DNA from: an uncultured Fusobacteriaceae bacterium
GTDB taxonomy: Bacteria; Fusobacteriota; Fusobacteriia; Fusobacteriales; Fusobacteriaceae
Assembly (NCBI GenBank): GCA_947072665.1
Contig: CAMTIW010000008.1
Coordinates: forward strand, 1 to 40,620
Direction of reading: 5' to 3'
Length of the DNA stretch: 40,620 bases
Shown: positions 33,287 through 40,620 of the stretch, piece by piece
Position numbering within the stretch: the first letter of the stretch is position 1
Layout: every line of letters starts with the position of its first letter
The notes under the pieces: model-generated
What the model saw: the letters and a program-made list of their open reading frames with translations, nothing else
Databases searched by the model: none
Told to the model about the DNA's origin: nothing
Translations under genes and position numbers: made by a program

Positions 33287-34678
33287 ATGAAATATGATAT
33301 AATTTTTATGGGTGGCGGACAAGCTGGAGTTTTCGGAGCCTATGAAGCTATAAAATTAAATCCCAAAGCTAAAATATTAGTATTAGACAAAGGGAAAATG
33401 TTGAAACAAAGGGTCTGTCCAAAAGAGAAGCTAGGTTACTGTGTAAAGTGTCCAACTTGTGCAATAATATATGGAGTAAGTGGAGCAGGTGCTTTTTCAG
33501 ATTCTAAATTTAATATGGATTATAGAGTTGGTGGAGATGTACATACAGTAGTAGGAAAAAATTTGGTAAATGAAACAATAAATTATGTTGTTGATATATA
33601 TAAAGAGTTTGGATTTAGCGAAAAACCCACTGGTCTTGTATATAATGTTAAAATGGAAGAGATAAAAAAAAGATGTATAGAAAATGGTGTTCAACTTGTG
33701 GATACTCCAACTATGCACTTGGGAACAGATGGCTCTCGTGAACTTTATGGAAGACTTTTAGAAACCTTACTAGAGAAAGGTGTTGAATTTATAACGGAAA
33801 GAACTTTAGAAAATTTTGTTATTGAAAATGGTAGAGTTAATGGAGTTAAAGTTAAATATAAAAATCAAGAAGAGATTTATAGCTCTGAAAATATAGTTGT
33901 AGCCATTGGAAGAAGTGGTGCTAAACAACTTAAAGATATATGTATGGAACAAGAAATAAAATTTGAAAATGGAGCCATAGATGTAGGTGTTAGGGTAGAA
34001 GTTCCAGATATAATAATGAAGGATATAAATGAAAATTTTTATGAAGCTAAAATGATTTATTATACACCTATTTATAAAGACAAAATGAGAACTTTTTGTA
34101 GCAATCCTAGTGGATTTATAGCAGCAGAAAAACATGATGATGATGTTATATTGGCTAATGGTCATTCATATAAGGATAAAAAATCTACTAATACAAACTT
34201 AGCTTTACTTTGTACAAAGACTTTTACTTATCCTTTTAACCAACCATTTGAATATGCAACCTCTATTGCGAAGATGACATCTATGTTGACAGGTGGCAAA
34301 TTAATGGTTCAGTCTTATGGAGATTTAAAAGCCGGTCAAAGATCGACAGATCAAACTTTATCTAGATTAAATGTGGTACCTACAACAGATGACTACGTGG
34401 CAGGAGATATTGCTCTTGCATGTCCTAAAAGAATATTGGATAATATAATGCAATTTATAGAGGTACATGATAAAATAACTCCAGGTTTTGCCTCAAGTGA
34501 TCTTTTACTTTATTTTCCTGAAATAAAGTTTAGAAGTACAAGAATAGAAATTGATAAAAATATGGAAACTAGTGTAAAAGGACTTTATGCAGCAGGAGAT
34601 GGTTCAGGATACGGTTCTGGATTAAATATAGCCGCTGTAATGGGAATATTAGCAGTTAGAAGCATATTGAAAAAATAA
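33287..34678 (+). CDS. FAD-dependent oxidoreductase, uncharacterised dehydrogenase type
   Basis: A 463-residue flavoprotein with an N-terminal dinucleotide-binding motif (IIFMGGGQAGVFGAYEA, Gly-rich loop at 9-14) and a C-terminal FAD motif (GLYAAGDGSGYGSGLNIAAVMG). A Cys-containing block near residues 42-60 (RVCPKEKLGYCVKCPTCA) precedes GVSGAGAFSDSKFN, as in the group of conserved FAD-dependent dehydrogenases of unknown substrate. The four clustered Cys might bind a metal or cluster, but this is speculation. It is the last gene before a strong terminator. Confidence 0.82.
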   Translation: MKYDIIFMGGGQAGVFGAYEAIKLNPKAKILVLDKGKMLKQRVCPKEKLGYCVKCPTCAIIYGVSGAGAFSDSKFNMDYRVGGDVHTVVGKNLVNETINYVVDIYKEFGFSEKPTGLVYNVKMEEIKKRCIENGVQLVDTPTMHLGTDGSRELYGRLLETLLEKGVEFITERTLENFVIENGRVNGVKVKYKNQEEIYSSENIVVAIGRSGAKQLKDICMEQEIKFENGAIDVGVRVEVPDIIMKDINENFYEAKMIYYTPIYKDKMRTFCSNPSGFIAAEKHDDDVILANGHSYKDKKSTNTNLALLCTKTFTYPFNQPFEYATSIAKMTSMLTGGKLMVQSYGDLKAGQRSTDQTLSRLNVVPTTDDYVAGDIALACPKRILDNIMQFIEVHDKITPGFASSDLLLYFPEIKFRSTRIEIDKNMETSVKGLYAAGDGSGYGSGLNIAAVMGILAVRSILKK

Positions 34679-34680
34679 AA

Positions 34681-34723
34681 AAACAAAAGGTATTCTAATT
34701 TATTTTTAGAATACCTTTTGTTT
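34681..34723. terminator. Strong terminator behind the FAD protein gene
   Basis: A perfect 18-bp stem (34681-34698 with 34706-34723) around a 7-base loop; the right arm ends in GTTTT. It closes the run that started at topA. Confidence 0.88.
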
Positions 34724-34747
34724 TATAGGTATTAAAATTATAGTTTC

Positions 34748-34776
34748 TTGAATTAGAACAATAAATATGGTATATT
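34748..34776 (+). promoter_or_regulatory. Promoter of ftsY
   Basis: TTGAAT (34748-34753), 17 bases, then TATATT (34771-34776) with TGG directly before it as an extended -10. It lies 35 bases before the ftsY start, after the strong terminator. Confidence 0.65.
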
Positions 34777-34810
34777 TAATAATATATATTATAAGTTAAG
34801 GAGATGAAAA

Positions 34811-36025
34811 ATGGGTTTTTTTAATAAACTATTTGGTAAAAAATCAAAAAAAGAAATAGAAAATGAAGAATTAAACAAAAAAATCGAACTTGCTCTTACA
34901 GAAGAAAAAAATCAAAAAAAGAAAGAAAAAAATGAAGAAGGTTATGAAAAAGAGATAAGAGATGAGGCGAAAGATGATATTATAGAATCTGAATTAATTG
35001 AAGAATTAGATAAAGGAATAGAAACAATAGATGATTTTGAAAATGAAAAAGTTGAACAAGAAGAAGAGGAAGAAAAAGAGAAGGAAGAGGAAATAGTTAT
35101 CAAAAAAAAGAATAATTTTTTTGAGAGTTTAAAAAATAAACTTTATAATTCTAGAAAGGGACTTTTTGGAGTTATAAAGAATTTTTTTGTAGGAAGAACA
35201 GTAATTAATGAGGAAATGTATGAAGAATTAGAAGAACTTTTAGTACAATCAGATATAGGACTAAGCATGACTACTAAAATAATAGAATCTCTAGAAAAAG
35301 AAGTAAAGTTAAATGGTGTAAAAAATCCTGAAGAAGTTTACCCTTTATTAAAAGAAGTTATGAAAAAATTTTTAATAACTGAAGGAACAACTATTGTTCT
35401 AAAAGAAAAAGAAATGAACATTATTTTAGTTGTTGGAGTTAATGGAGTGGGAAAAACAACAACAATAGGGAAAATGGCATCAAAATATAGAGATATGGGT
35501 AAAAAAGTTGTTATAGGAGCAGCAGATACTTTTAGAGCTGCTGCTGTGGAGCAAGTTGAAGAATGGGCAAAAAGAGCAGGAGCAGAAATTATAAAATCGA
35601 GTAAAGATGGTGGTGACCCTGGAGCCGTAGTTTTTGATACTCTTAAGAGAGCGGAAGAGATAGGAGCTGATGTAGTAATAATAGATACAGCTGGAAGACT
35701 TCATAATAAAAATAATTTAATGGATGAGCTTTCTAAAATAAATAATATTATAAAAAGAAAAATAGGAGATAAATTCTATGAATCACTTTTAGTTATAGAT
35801 GGAACAACAGGACAAAATGGTTTAGCTCAAGCAAAAGTTTTTAATGAAGTGACCAGGTTAACAGGATTTATAGTAACAAAATTGGACGGAACAGCTAAAG
35901 GTGGTGTTCTATTCAGTATTTCGGAAGAGATAAAAAAACCTATAAAATATATAGGTGTAGGTGAAAAAATTGAAGATTTAAGAGAATTTAATGTGAAAGA
36001 ATACATAGAAGCAATTTTTGATTAA
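34811..36025 (+). CDS. ftsY: Signal recognition particle receptor FtsY
   Basis: A 404-residue SRP receptor GTPase that docks ribosome-SRP complexes at the membrane. The first 100 residues are highly charged and mostly acidic (KVEQEEEEEKEKEEE near 80-94), as in other FtsY A domains. The N domain runs from about 105 to 195. The G domain contains G1 GVNGVGKT (209-216), then AADTFRAAAVEQ, DTAGRLHNK, TKLDGTAKGG and the closing GVGEKIEDLREF. Confidence 0.96.
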   Translation: MGFFNKLFGKKSKKEIENEELNKKIELALTEEKNQKKKEKNEEGYEKEIRDEAKDDIIESELIEELDKGIETIDDFENEKVEQEEEEEKEKEEEIVIKKKNNFFESLKNKLYNSRKGLFGVIKNFFVGRTVINEEMYEELEELLVQSDIGLSMTTKIIESLEKEVKLNGVKNPEEVYPLLKEVMKKFLITEGTTIVLKEKEMNIILVVGVNGVGKTTTIGKMASKYRDMGKKVVIGAADTFRAAAVEQVEEWAKRAGAEIIKSSKDGGDPGAVVFDTLKRAEEIGADVVIIDTAGRLHNKNNLMDELSKINNIIKRKIGDKFYESLLVIDGTTGQNGLAQAKVFNEVTRLTGFIVTKLDGTAKGGVLFSISEEIKKPIKYIGVGEKIEDLREFNVKEYIEAIFD

Positions 36026-36057
36026 AATAAATTTTTAAATAATATTATGGAAGTTTA

Positions 36058-36086
36058 TTGTAAAAAAAAGTTTAATTTGGTAAAAT
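36058..36086 (+). promoter_or_regulatory. Promoter of pta-ackA
   Basis: TTGTAA (36058-36063), 17 bases, then TAAAAT (36081-36086) preceded by TGG. It lies 68 bases before the pta start and just after ftsY. Confidence 0.6.
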
Positions 36087-36104
36087 ATAAATCAGTTACA
36101 GATT

Positions 36105-36129
36105 AAACTATTATCAAAAGTAATAGTTT
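36105..36129 (+). promoter_or_regulatory. Leader hairpin before pta
   Basis: AAACTATTA (36105-36113) and TAATAGTTT (36121-36129) pair perfectly around TCAAAAG in the predicted 5' leader of pta, shortly before AAGGAGG. It may be an operator or an mRNA structure affecting translation; no T-tail follows. Confidence 0.45.
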
Positions 36130-36153
36130 GTTTAAATATAAGGAGGAATTAGA

Positions 36154-37152
36154 ATGGGAATTATCCGTAGAATTAAAGAAAAATCAAAATCTTTAGGGAA
36201 AAAAATTGTTTTACCTGAAGGGACAGATGAGAGGGTAGTAAGAGCAGCATCAATTATTGCAGCTGAAGAACTTTTAACACCAATCATAATAGGAAATGAG
36301 GAAGTGATAAAATATATAGCAAAAAAAGCAAGAGTTTCATTGGAAGGAACAGTAATTTTAGATCCAAAATATTTTGATAAAATAGATGCTTATGCAACAA
36401 AATTAGCCGAGTTAAGAGCTGCCAAAGGAATGACTTTTGAAAAAGCTAAAGAACTTCTTTTGGGAGATGTTAACTTTTTTGGTGCTATGATGGTAAAAAT
36501 GGGAGATGCTGATGGAATGGTTTCTGGTTCAGAATCACCAACTGCTAATGTACTAAGAGCAGCAATACAAATAGTGGGAACTAAATCAGGAATAAAAACA
36601 GTTTCTTCTGTTGTTCTTATGGAATTATTATTAAATCAAGATCAATATGGAGAAGTTTTGGTATTTGGAGACTGTGCAGTTATTCCAGTTCCAACAGCAG
36701 AACAGTTAGCTGATATAGCAACTGGAGCAGCAGAAACAGCAAGAACAGTTGCAGGAATAGATCCTAAAGTAGCATTACTTTCTTTTTCAACAAAAGGTTC
36801 TGCAAAACATGAATCAGTTGATACTGTTATAGAAGCAGGAAGAATATTAAGAGAGAGAAATGTTACATTTGAATTTGAAGAAGAATTACAAGCAGATGCA
36901 GCTCTAGTTGAATCTGTTGGATTATTAAAATCTCCAAATTCTAAAGTTGCAGGAAAAGCAAATATTATGATATTCCCTAACTTAGCCTCTGGGAACATAG
37001 GATATAAATTAGTACAAAGATTAGCCAATGCGAAAGCTTATGGACCATTATTACAAGGGTTAGCAATGCCAATTAATGATTTATCTAGAGGTTGTTCTGT
37101 GGAAGATATAGTGAACGTAGCAGCCATAACAGCTGTTCAATCAGAAGTTTAA
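36154..37152 (+). CDS. pta: Phosphate acetyltransferase
   Basis: A 332-residue short-form enzyme that interconverts acetyl-CoA and acetyl phosphate. Family blocks include KIVLPEGTDERVVRAA near the N-terminus, MVSGSESPTANVLRAA, AVIPVPTAEQLADIA, LSFSTKGSAKHE and the C-terminal NIGYKLVQRLANAKAYGPLLQG. The long-form N-terminal domains of enterobacterial Pta are absent. It forms a pair with ackA, 49 bases downstream, in the pyruvate-to-acetate route that also uses the PFOR encoded after them. Confidence 0.96.
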   Translation: MGIIRRIKEKSKSLGKKIVLPEGTDERVVRAASIIAAEELLTPIIIGNEEVIKYIAKKARVSLEGTVILDPKYFDKIDAYATKLAELRAAKGMTFEKAKELLLGDVNFFGAMMVKMGDADGMVSGSESPTANVLRAAIQIVGTKSGIKTVSSVVLMELLLNQDQYGEVLVFGDCAVIPVPTAEQLADIATGAAETARTVAGIDPKVALLSFSTKGSAKHESVDTVIEAGRILRERNVTFEFEEELQADAALVESVGLLKSPNSKVAGKANIMIFPNLASGNIGYKLVQRLANAKAYGPLLQGLAMPINDLSRGCSVEDIVNVAAITAVQSEV

Positions 37153-37201
37153 TATTATAGTTTATAAAAAAATAAAAATATATAAAATTAAGGAGAAAAA
37201 A

Positions 37202-38407
37202 ATGAAAGTATTAGTAATTAATTGCGGAAGTTCATCATTAAAATATCAACTTTTAAATCCATCAACAGGGGAATTGTTTGCAATAGGTCTTTGTGACAGA
37301 ATAGGGATAGCTAATTCTAAATTAGAGTATGAAATTCCAGCAACAGATTTTGAATTAGAAATAAATCAAGATTTGCCAAATCACAAAATAGCGTTAGAAT
37401 TAGTTGTAAAAACAATAACAGATAAAGAACATGGTGTTGTAGCTTCAATTGAAGAAATAGATGCTATTGGACATAGAATTGTTCATGGTGGAGAAAAATT
37501 TGCTTATTCTGTTATGCTAGATGAGACTGTTTTAGCTGCAATAGAAGAAAATAATGAATTAGCACCATTACATAATCCAGCTAACTTAATGGGTGTTAGA
37601 ACTTGTATGGAATTAATGCCAGGAAAACCAAATGTTGCTGTATTTGATACTGCTTTTCATCAGACAATGCCTGCAAAAGCATTTATGTATCCTTTACCAT
37701 ATGCAGATTATACAGAATTAAAAGTTAGAAAATATGGATTCCACGGAACTTCTCATTTATTTGTTTCAAATGAAATGAATAGAATAATGGGAAATCCAGA
37801 GCATTCTAAAATAATAGTTTGTCATTTAGGAAATGGAGCTTCTATAACAGCAGTTCAAGATGGGAAATCTGTAGATACATCTATGGGTCTTACACCTTTA
37901 CAAGGGTTAATGATGGGAACTAGATGTGGGGATGTAGATCCTGCAACTGTTTTATTTATTAAAAATAAAAGAAATTTAACAGATAAAGAAATGGATGATA
38001 GATTAAATAAACAATCAGGAATATTAGGTATTTTTGGAAAATCATCTGACTGTAGAGATATGGAAAATGGAATTAAGGCTGGAGATGAAAGAGCTATTTT
38101 AGCAGAAGATATGATGATATATAGACTTAAATCTTACATAGGTGCTTATTCAGCTGCTATGGGTGGATTAGATGCAATATGTTTTACAGGTGGAATAGGT
38201 GAAAATTCAGCAGCAATAAGAGAAGGAGCTGTAAAAGGTCTAGAATTTATAGGTGCTAAAATTGATACTGCAATAAATTCAACTAGAAAAAAAGGTATAG
38301 TAAAATTATCTACAGAAGATTCAAGAGTATTAATTTACAAAATACCAACTAATGAAGAATTAGTAATTGCAAGAGATACTTATAAAATTGTAAATGAAAA
38401 TAAATAA
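37202..38407 (+). CDS. ackA: Acetate kinase
   Basis: A 401-residue kinase that makes ATP from acetyl phosphate and ADP. Signatures are VINCGSSSLKYQLL at the start, GHRIVHGGEKF, AVFDTAFHQTMP with the catalytic Asp, RKYGFHGTSH, CHLGNGASITA and CFTGGIGENS. The length is standard. It can also convert the acetyl phosphate released by betaine or glycine reductase, linking it to the cassette at 2540-6728. Confidence 0.97.
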   Translation: MKVLVINCGSSSLKYQLLNPSTGELFAIGLCDRIGIANSKLEYEIPATDFELEINQDLPNHKIALELVVKTITDKEHGVVASIEEIDAIGHRIVHGGEKFAYSVMLDETVLAAIEENNELAPLHNPANLMGVRTCMELMPGKPNVAVFDTAFHQTMPAKAFMYPLPYADYTELKVRKYGFHGTSHLFVSNEMNRIMGNPEHSKIIVCHLGNGASITAVQDGKSVDTSMGLTPLQGLMMGTRCGDVDPATVLFIKNKRNLTDKEMDDRLNKQSGILGIFGKSSDCRDMENGIKAGDERAILAEDMMIYRLKSYIGAYSAAMGGLDAICFTGGIGENSAAIREGAVKGLEFIGAKIDTAINSTRKKGIVKLSTEDSRVLIYKIPTNEELVIARDTYKIVNENK

Positions 38408-38423
38408 AAAATAAATAAAATAA

Positions 38424-38470
38424 CAAGTGTTTATCTCATTTATTTTTTCTTAATAACAGATAAACACTTG
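38424..38470. repeat. 13-bp inverted repeat overlapping the PFOR promoter
   Basis: CAAGTGTTTATCT (38424-38436) and AGATAAACACTTG (38458-38470) are exact inverted copies separated by 21 bases. The right arm contains the first bases of the TTGACA at 38468. As a hairpin it could end the ackA transcript, but no T-run follows the right arm, so a regulatory function is equally possible. Confidence 0.65.
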
Positions 38471-38496
38471 ACAAATTTTGAAAAAAATTTAATAAT
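38468..38496 (+). promoter_or_regulatory. Promoter of the PFOR gene
   Basis: TTGACA (38468-38473) is followed after 17 bases by AATAAT (38491-38496); TAATAT at 19 bases is an alternative -10. The predicted leader is about 80 bases, mostly A and T, ending in AGGAGG before the ATG at 38583. Confidence 0.55.
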
Positions 38497-38582
38497 ATAA
38501 CGGTAAGGTTTTTTTTACTTTATAAATTCGTTTTTTAATTATTCACAAAAAAATTTAAATATAGTTCTTTAGGAGGAAAAAC

Positions 38583-40620
38583 ATGGCAATTAAAATGAAA
38601 ACTATGGATGGAAATGAAGCTGCAGCTTGGGCATCATATGCCTTCACAGAAGTTTCAGGAATTTATCCAATTACACCATCTACACCAATGGCAGAGTATA
38701 CTGACGAGTGGGCAGCAAGAGGACATAAAAACCTTTTTGGAATGCCAGTAAAAGTTGTAGAAATGCAATCAGAAGCAGGAGCAGCAGGAGCAGTTCATGG
38801 ATCATTACAAGCAGGAGCATTAACAACTACATACACAGCATCACAAGGTCTTTTATTAAAAATACCTAATATGTATAAAATGGCAGGAGAGTTATTACCT
38901 TCTGTTATTCATGTTTCAGCAAGAGCATTAGCAGCACAAGCACTTTCTATATTTGGAGATCACCAAGATATATATGCAGCTAGAATGACAGGATATGCAA
39001 TGTTAGCAACAAACTCAGTACAAGAAATAATGGACCTTGCAGGAGTTGCGCATTTAGCAGCTATAAAATCAAGAATTCCATTCTTACATTTCTTTGATGG
39101 ATTTAGAACTTCTCATGAAATTCAAAAAGTTGAAGTTATGGATTACTCAGTATTCGATAGATTATTAGATAGAAATGCAGTGGCAGAATTCAGACAAAGA
39201 GCTTTAAATCCTGAGCATCCAACAACAAAAGGAACAGCTCAGAATGATGATATATATTTCCAAACTAGAGAAGCTTCAAATAAATTCTATGATGCAGTAC
39301 CTGATATTGTAGCAGAATATATGAATGAAATTTCAAAAGTTACTGGAAGAGATTACAAACCATTCAATTACTATGGATCACCAACAGCTGAAAACATAAT
39401 AATAGCTATGGGATCAGTAATAGAAGCAGCAAAAGAAACTGTAGATTATATGAATACAAATGGAGAAAATGTAGGATTAATGACAGTTCACCTATACAGA
39501 CCTTTCTCGGCTAAATATTTCTTCGATCAATTACCAAAAACTGTAAAGAAAATAGCAGTTTTAGATAGAACAAAAGAGCCAGGAGCATTGGGAGAACCTT
39601 TATATCTTGATGTAAGAGCATTATTTTATGGAATGGAAAATGCACCAGTAGTAATAGGTGGAAGATATGGACTTTCTTCTAAAGACACAACACCAGCACA
39701 AATCGTTGCAGTATATGAAAACTTAGCAAAAGCAGAACCAATGAATGGATTTACAGTTGGAATAGTTGATGACGTTACTTTCAAATCTTTACCAGTTGGA
39801 GAAAATTTAGTAGTAACTAAAGCAGATGTAAGAGAATGTCTATTTTATGGTTTAGGAGCTGACGGAACAGTTGGAGCTAATAAAAACTCAATAAAAATAA
39901 TTGGAGATAGAACTAACATGTATGCACAAGCTTACTTTGCATATGATTCAAAAAAATCTGGTGGAGTTACAAAATCTCACCTAAGATTTGGAAAAGACCC
40001 AATTAGATCTACATACCTAGTAACAACTCCTAATTTTGTTGCTTGTTCTGTACCATCATACCTAACAAAGTATGACATGGTTGGAGGATTAAGAAACGGT
40101 GGAACTTTCTTACTTAACTGTATCTGGGATAAAGATGAGGTAGTAAACCATTTACCAACAGATGTAAAGAGAAATCTTGCAAAAAAAGGAGCTAAATTCT
40201 ATATCTTAGATGCAAATAAACTTGCAAGAGAAATTGGATTAGGTGGAAGAACAAATACAATAATGCAAGCTTCATTCTTTAAACTTGCTGATATTATTGA
40301 CTTTGCAGAAGCTCAAAAATATATGAAAGAATTTGTAGAAAAAACATACGGGAAAAAAGGTGCAGAAATAGTAGCAATGAATAACTCTGCAATAGATAAA
40401 GGAGCAGCAGAATTAGTAGAAGTAATAGTTGATCCAGCTTGGGCTAACCTGACTGATGAAGTAGCAGCAGTTGCAACTGGCTGTACAGGATGTGGATGTG
40501 GATGTGGTGATTCATCTGATTCAACAATACTTGATACTTTTGTTAAAAATATAGCTGAACCTATAAATGAAATGGAAGGATATTCTTTACCAGTTTCAGC
40601 ATTTAATGGTTATGAAGATG
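38583..40620 (+). CDS. nifJ: Pyruvate:ferredoxin (flavodoxin) oxidoreductase, N-terminal part
   Basis: The frame opens at 38583 after AGGAGG and runs off the window with no stop, giving 679 residues of a protein usually near 1,190. The enzyme oxidises pyruvate to acetyl-CoA and CO2 and reduces ferredoxin. The N-terminal domain is clear: MKTMDGNEAAAWASYAF, YPITPSTPMAEY, EAGAAGAVHGSLQAGA and TYTASQGLLL, then HVSARALAAQALSIFGDHQD and FFDGFRTSHE. Further on come LYRPFSAKYFF, LDRTKEPGALGEPLY, FYGLGADGTVGANKNS and RFGKDPIRSTYLV. At Cys634, 637, 639 and 641 there is a CTGCGCGC cluster before LPVSAFNGYED, where I do not expect cysteines. The ferredoxin-like and thiamine-diphosphate domains lie beyond the window. 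It follows ackA, matching the acetate pathway. Confidence 0.95.
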   Translation, partial: MAIKMKTMDGNEAAAWASYAFTEVSGIYPITPSTPMAEYTDEWAARGHKNLFGMPVKVVEMQSEAGAAGAVHGSLQAGALTTTYTASQGLLLKIPNMYKMAGELLPSVIHVSARALAAQALSIFGDHQDIYAARMTGYAMLATNSVQEIMDLAGVAHLAAIKSRIPFLHFFDGFRTSHEIQKVEVMDYSVFDRLLDRNAVAEFRQRALNPEHPTTKGTAQNDDIYFQTREASNKFYDAVPDIVAEYMNEISKVTGRDYKPFNYYGSPTAENIIIAMGSVIEAAKETVDYMNTNGENVGLMTVHLYRPFSAKYFFDQLPKTVKKIAVLDRTKEPGALGEPLYLDVRALFYGMENAPVVIGGRYGLSSKDTTPAQIVAVYENLAKAEPMNGFTVGIVDDVTFKSLPVGENLVVTKADVRECLFYGLGADGTVGANKNSIKIIGDRTNMYAQAYFAYDSKKSGGVTKSHLRFGKDPIRSTYLVTTPNFVACSVPSYLTKYDMVGGLRNGGTFLLNCIWDKDEVVNHLPTDVKRNLAKKGAKFYILDANKLAREIGLGGRTNTIMQASFFKLADIIDFAEAQKYMKEFVEKTYGKKGAEIVAMNNSAIDKGAAELVEVIVDPAWANLTDEVAAVATGCTGCGCGCGDSSDSTILDTFVKNIAEPINEMEGYSLPVSAFNGYED

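Noticed and set aside
33497-34165. Minus-strand frames rich in Ile, Phe and Tyr opposite the FAD protein gene
   Set aside because: They are antisense shadows without ribosome-binding sites or recognisable motifs.

Overview
This window looks like a chromosomal segment from a member of the Fusobacteriota or a close relative. The DNA is very AT-rich (about 30% G+C by eye) and AGA dominates the Arg codons. The genes fit an anaerobic, amino-acid-fermenting, outer-membrane-bearing bacterium: a pyruvate:ferredoxin oxidoreductase, pta-ackA, a Lol-type lipoprotein exporter, a Stickland-type reductase and partial cobalamin assembly. I cannot name the species. No insertion sequence, prophage, tRNA or CRISPR array was seen.

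Layout. Bases 1-34 are the 3' end of a 5S rRNA, so an rRNA operon lies just upstream. Next is a putatively exported amidohydrolase (256-1644). A TetR regulator (complement 1712-2383) is divergent from a catabolic cassette (2540-6728). That cassette has a component B alpha/beta proprotein of the glycine/sarcosine/betaine reductase family, its selenoprotein partner read through an in-frame UGA at 4923-4925, and a BCCT-type transporter. A minus-strand block (6774-10587) holds an AroB-Ppx/GppA fusion, two unrecognised small proteins and exodeoxyribonuclease III. tRNA 2-selenouridine synthase (complement 10717-11760) follows, so two selenium-dependent functions lie within 10 kb.

From 11992 onward everything is on the plus strand: recQ; a LolC/E-like permease with a LolD-like ATPase; long-form hpf; a cobalamin nucleotide-loop run (cobU-cobS-cobC-cobT) that continues into a RadC-like protein, a RicT-like PSP1 protein and a TrmN6-like methyltransferase; then uvrB, xseA, a TPR protein, dprA, topA, trmFO and a Xer-like recombinase. 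The recombinase has replacements at two catalytic positions. After it come a YqeH-type GTPase, a pseudopilin-like protein, an FAD protein, ftsY, pta, ackA and the first 679 codons of a PFOR gene that runs off the end.

How the genes work together. The selenoprotein reductase, SelU and possibly imported betaine form a selenium-dependent electron-acceptor theme. The acetyl phosphate made by such reductases can be turned into ATP by acetate kinase, which is encoded here together with Pta and PFOR, the pyruvate-to-acetate route. The shared component A and component C genes of the reductase (grdA, grdC, grdD) and the selABCD genes are not in the window and must be elsewhere if the system works. The long plus-strand runs are mostly DNA repair, recombination, RNA modification and ribosome housekeeping.

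The most notable items are the UGA-split selenoprotein gene with its hairpin, the AroB-Ppx fusion, the Xer homologue lacking catalytic residues, the Cys cluster in PFOR, and a palindrome that may be the operator of the reductase cassette. No intergenic stretch exceeds 300 bases. Nothing I can read proves a wholly undescribed system.
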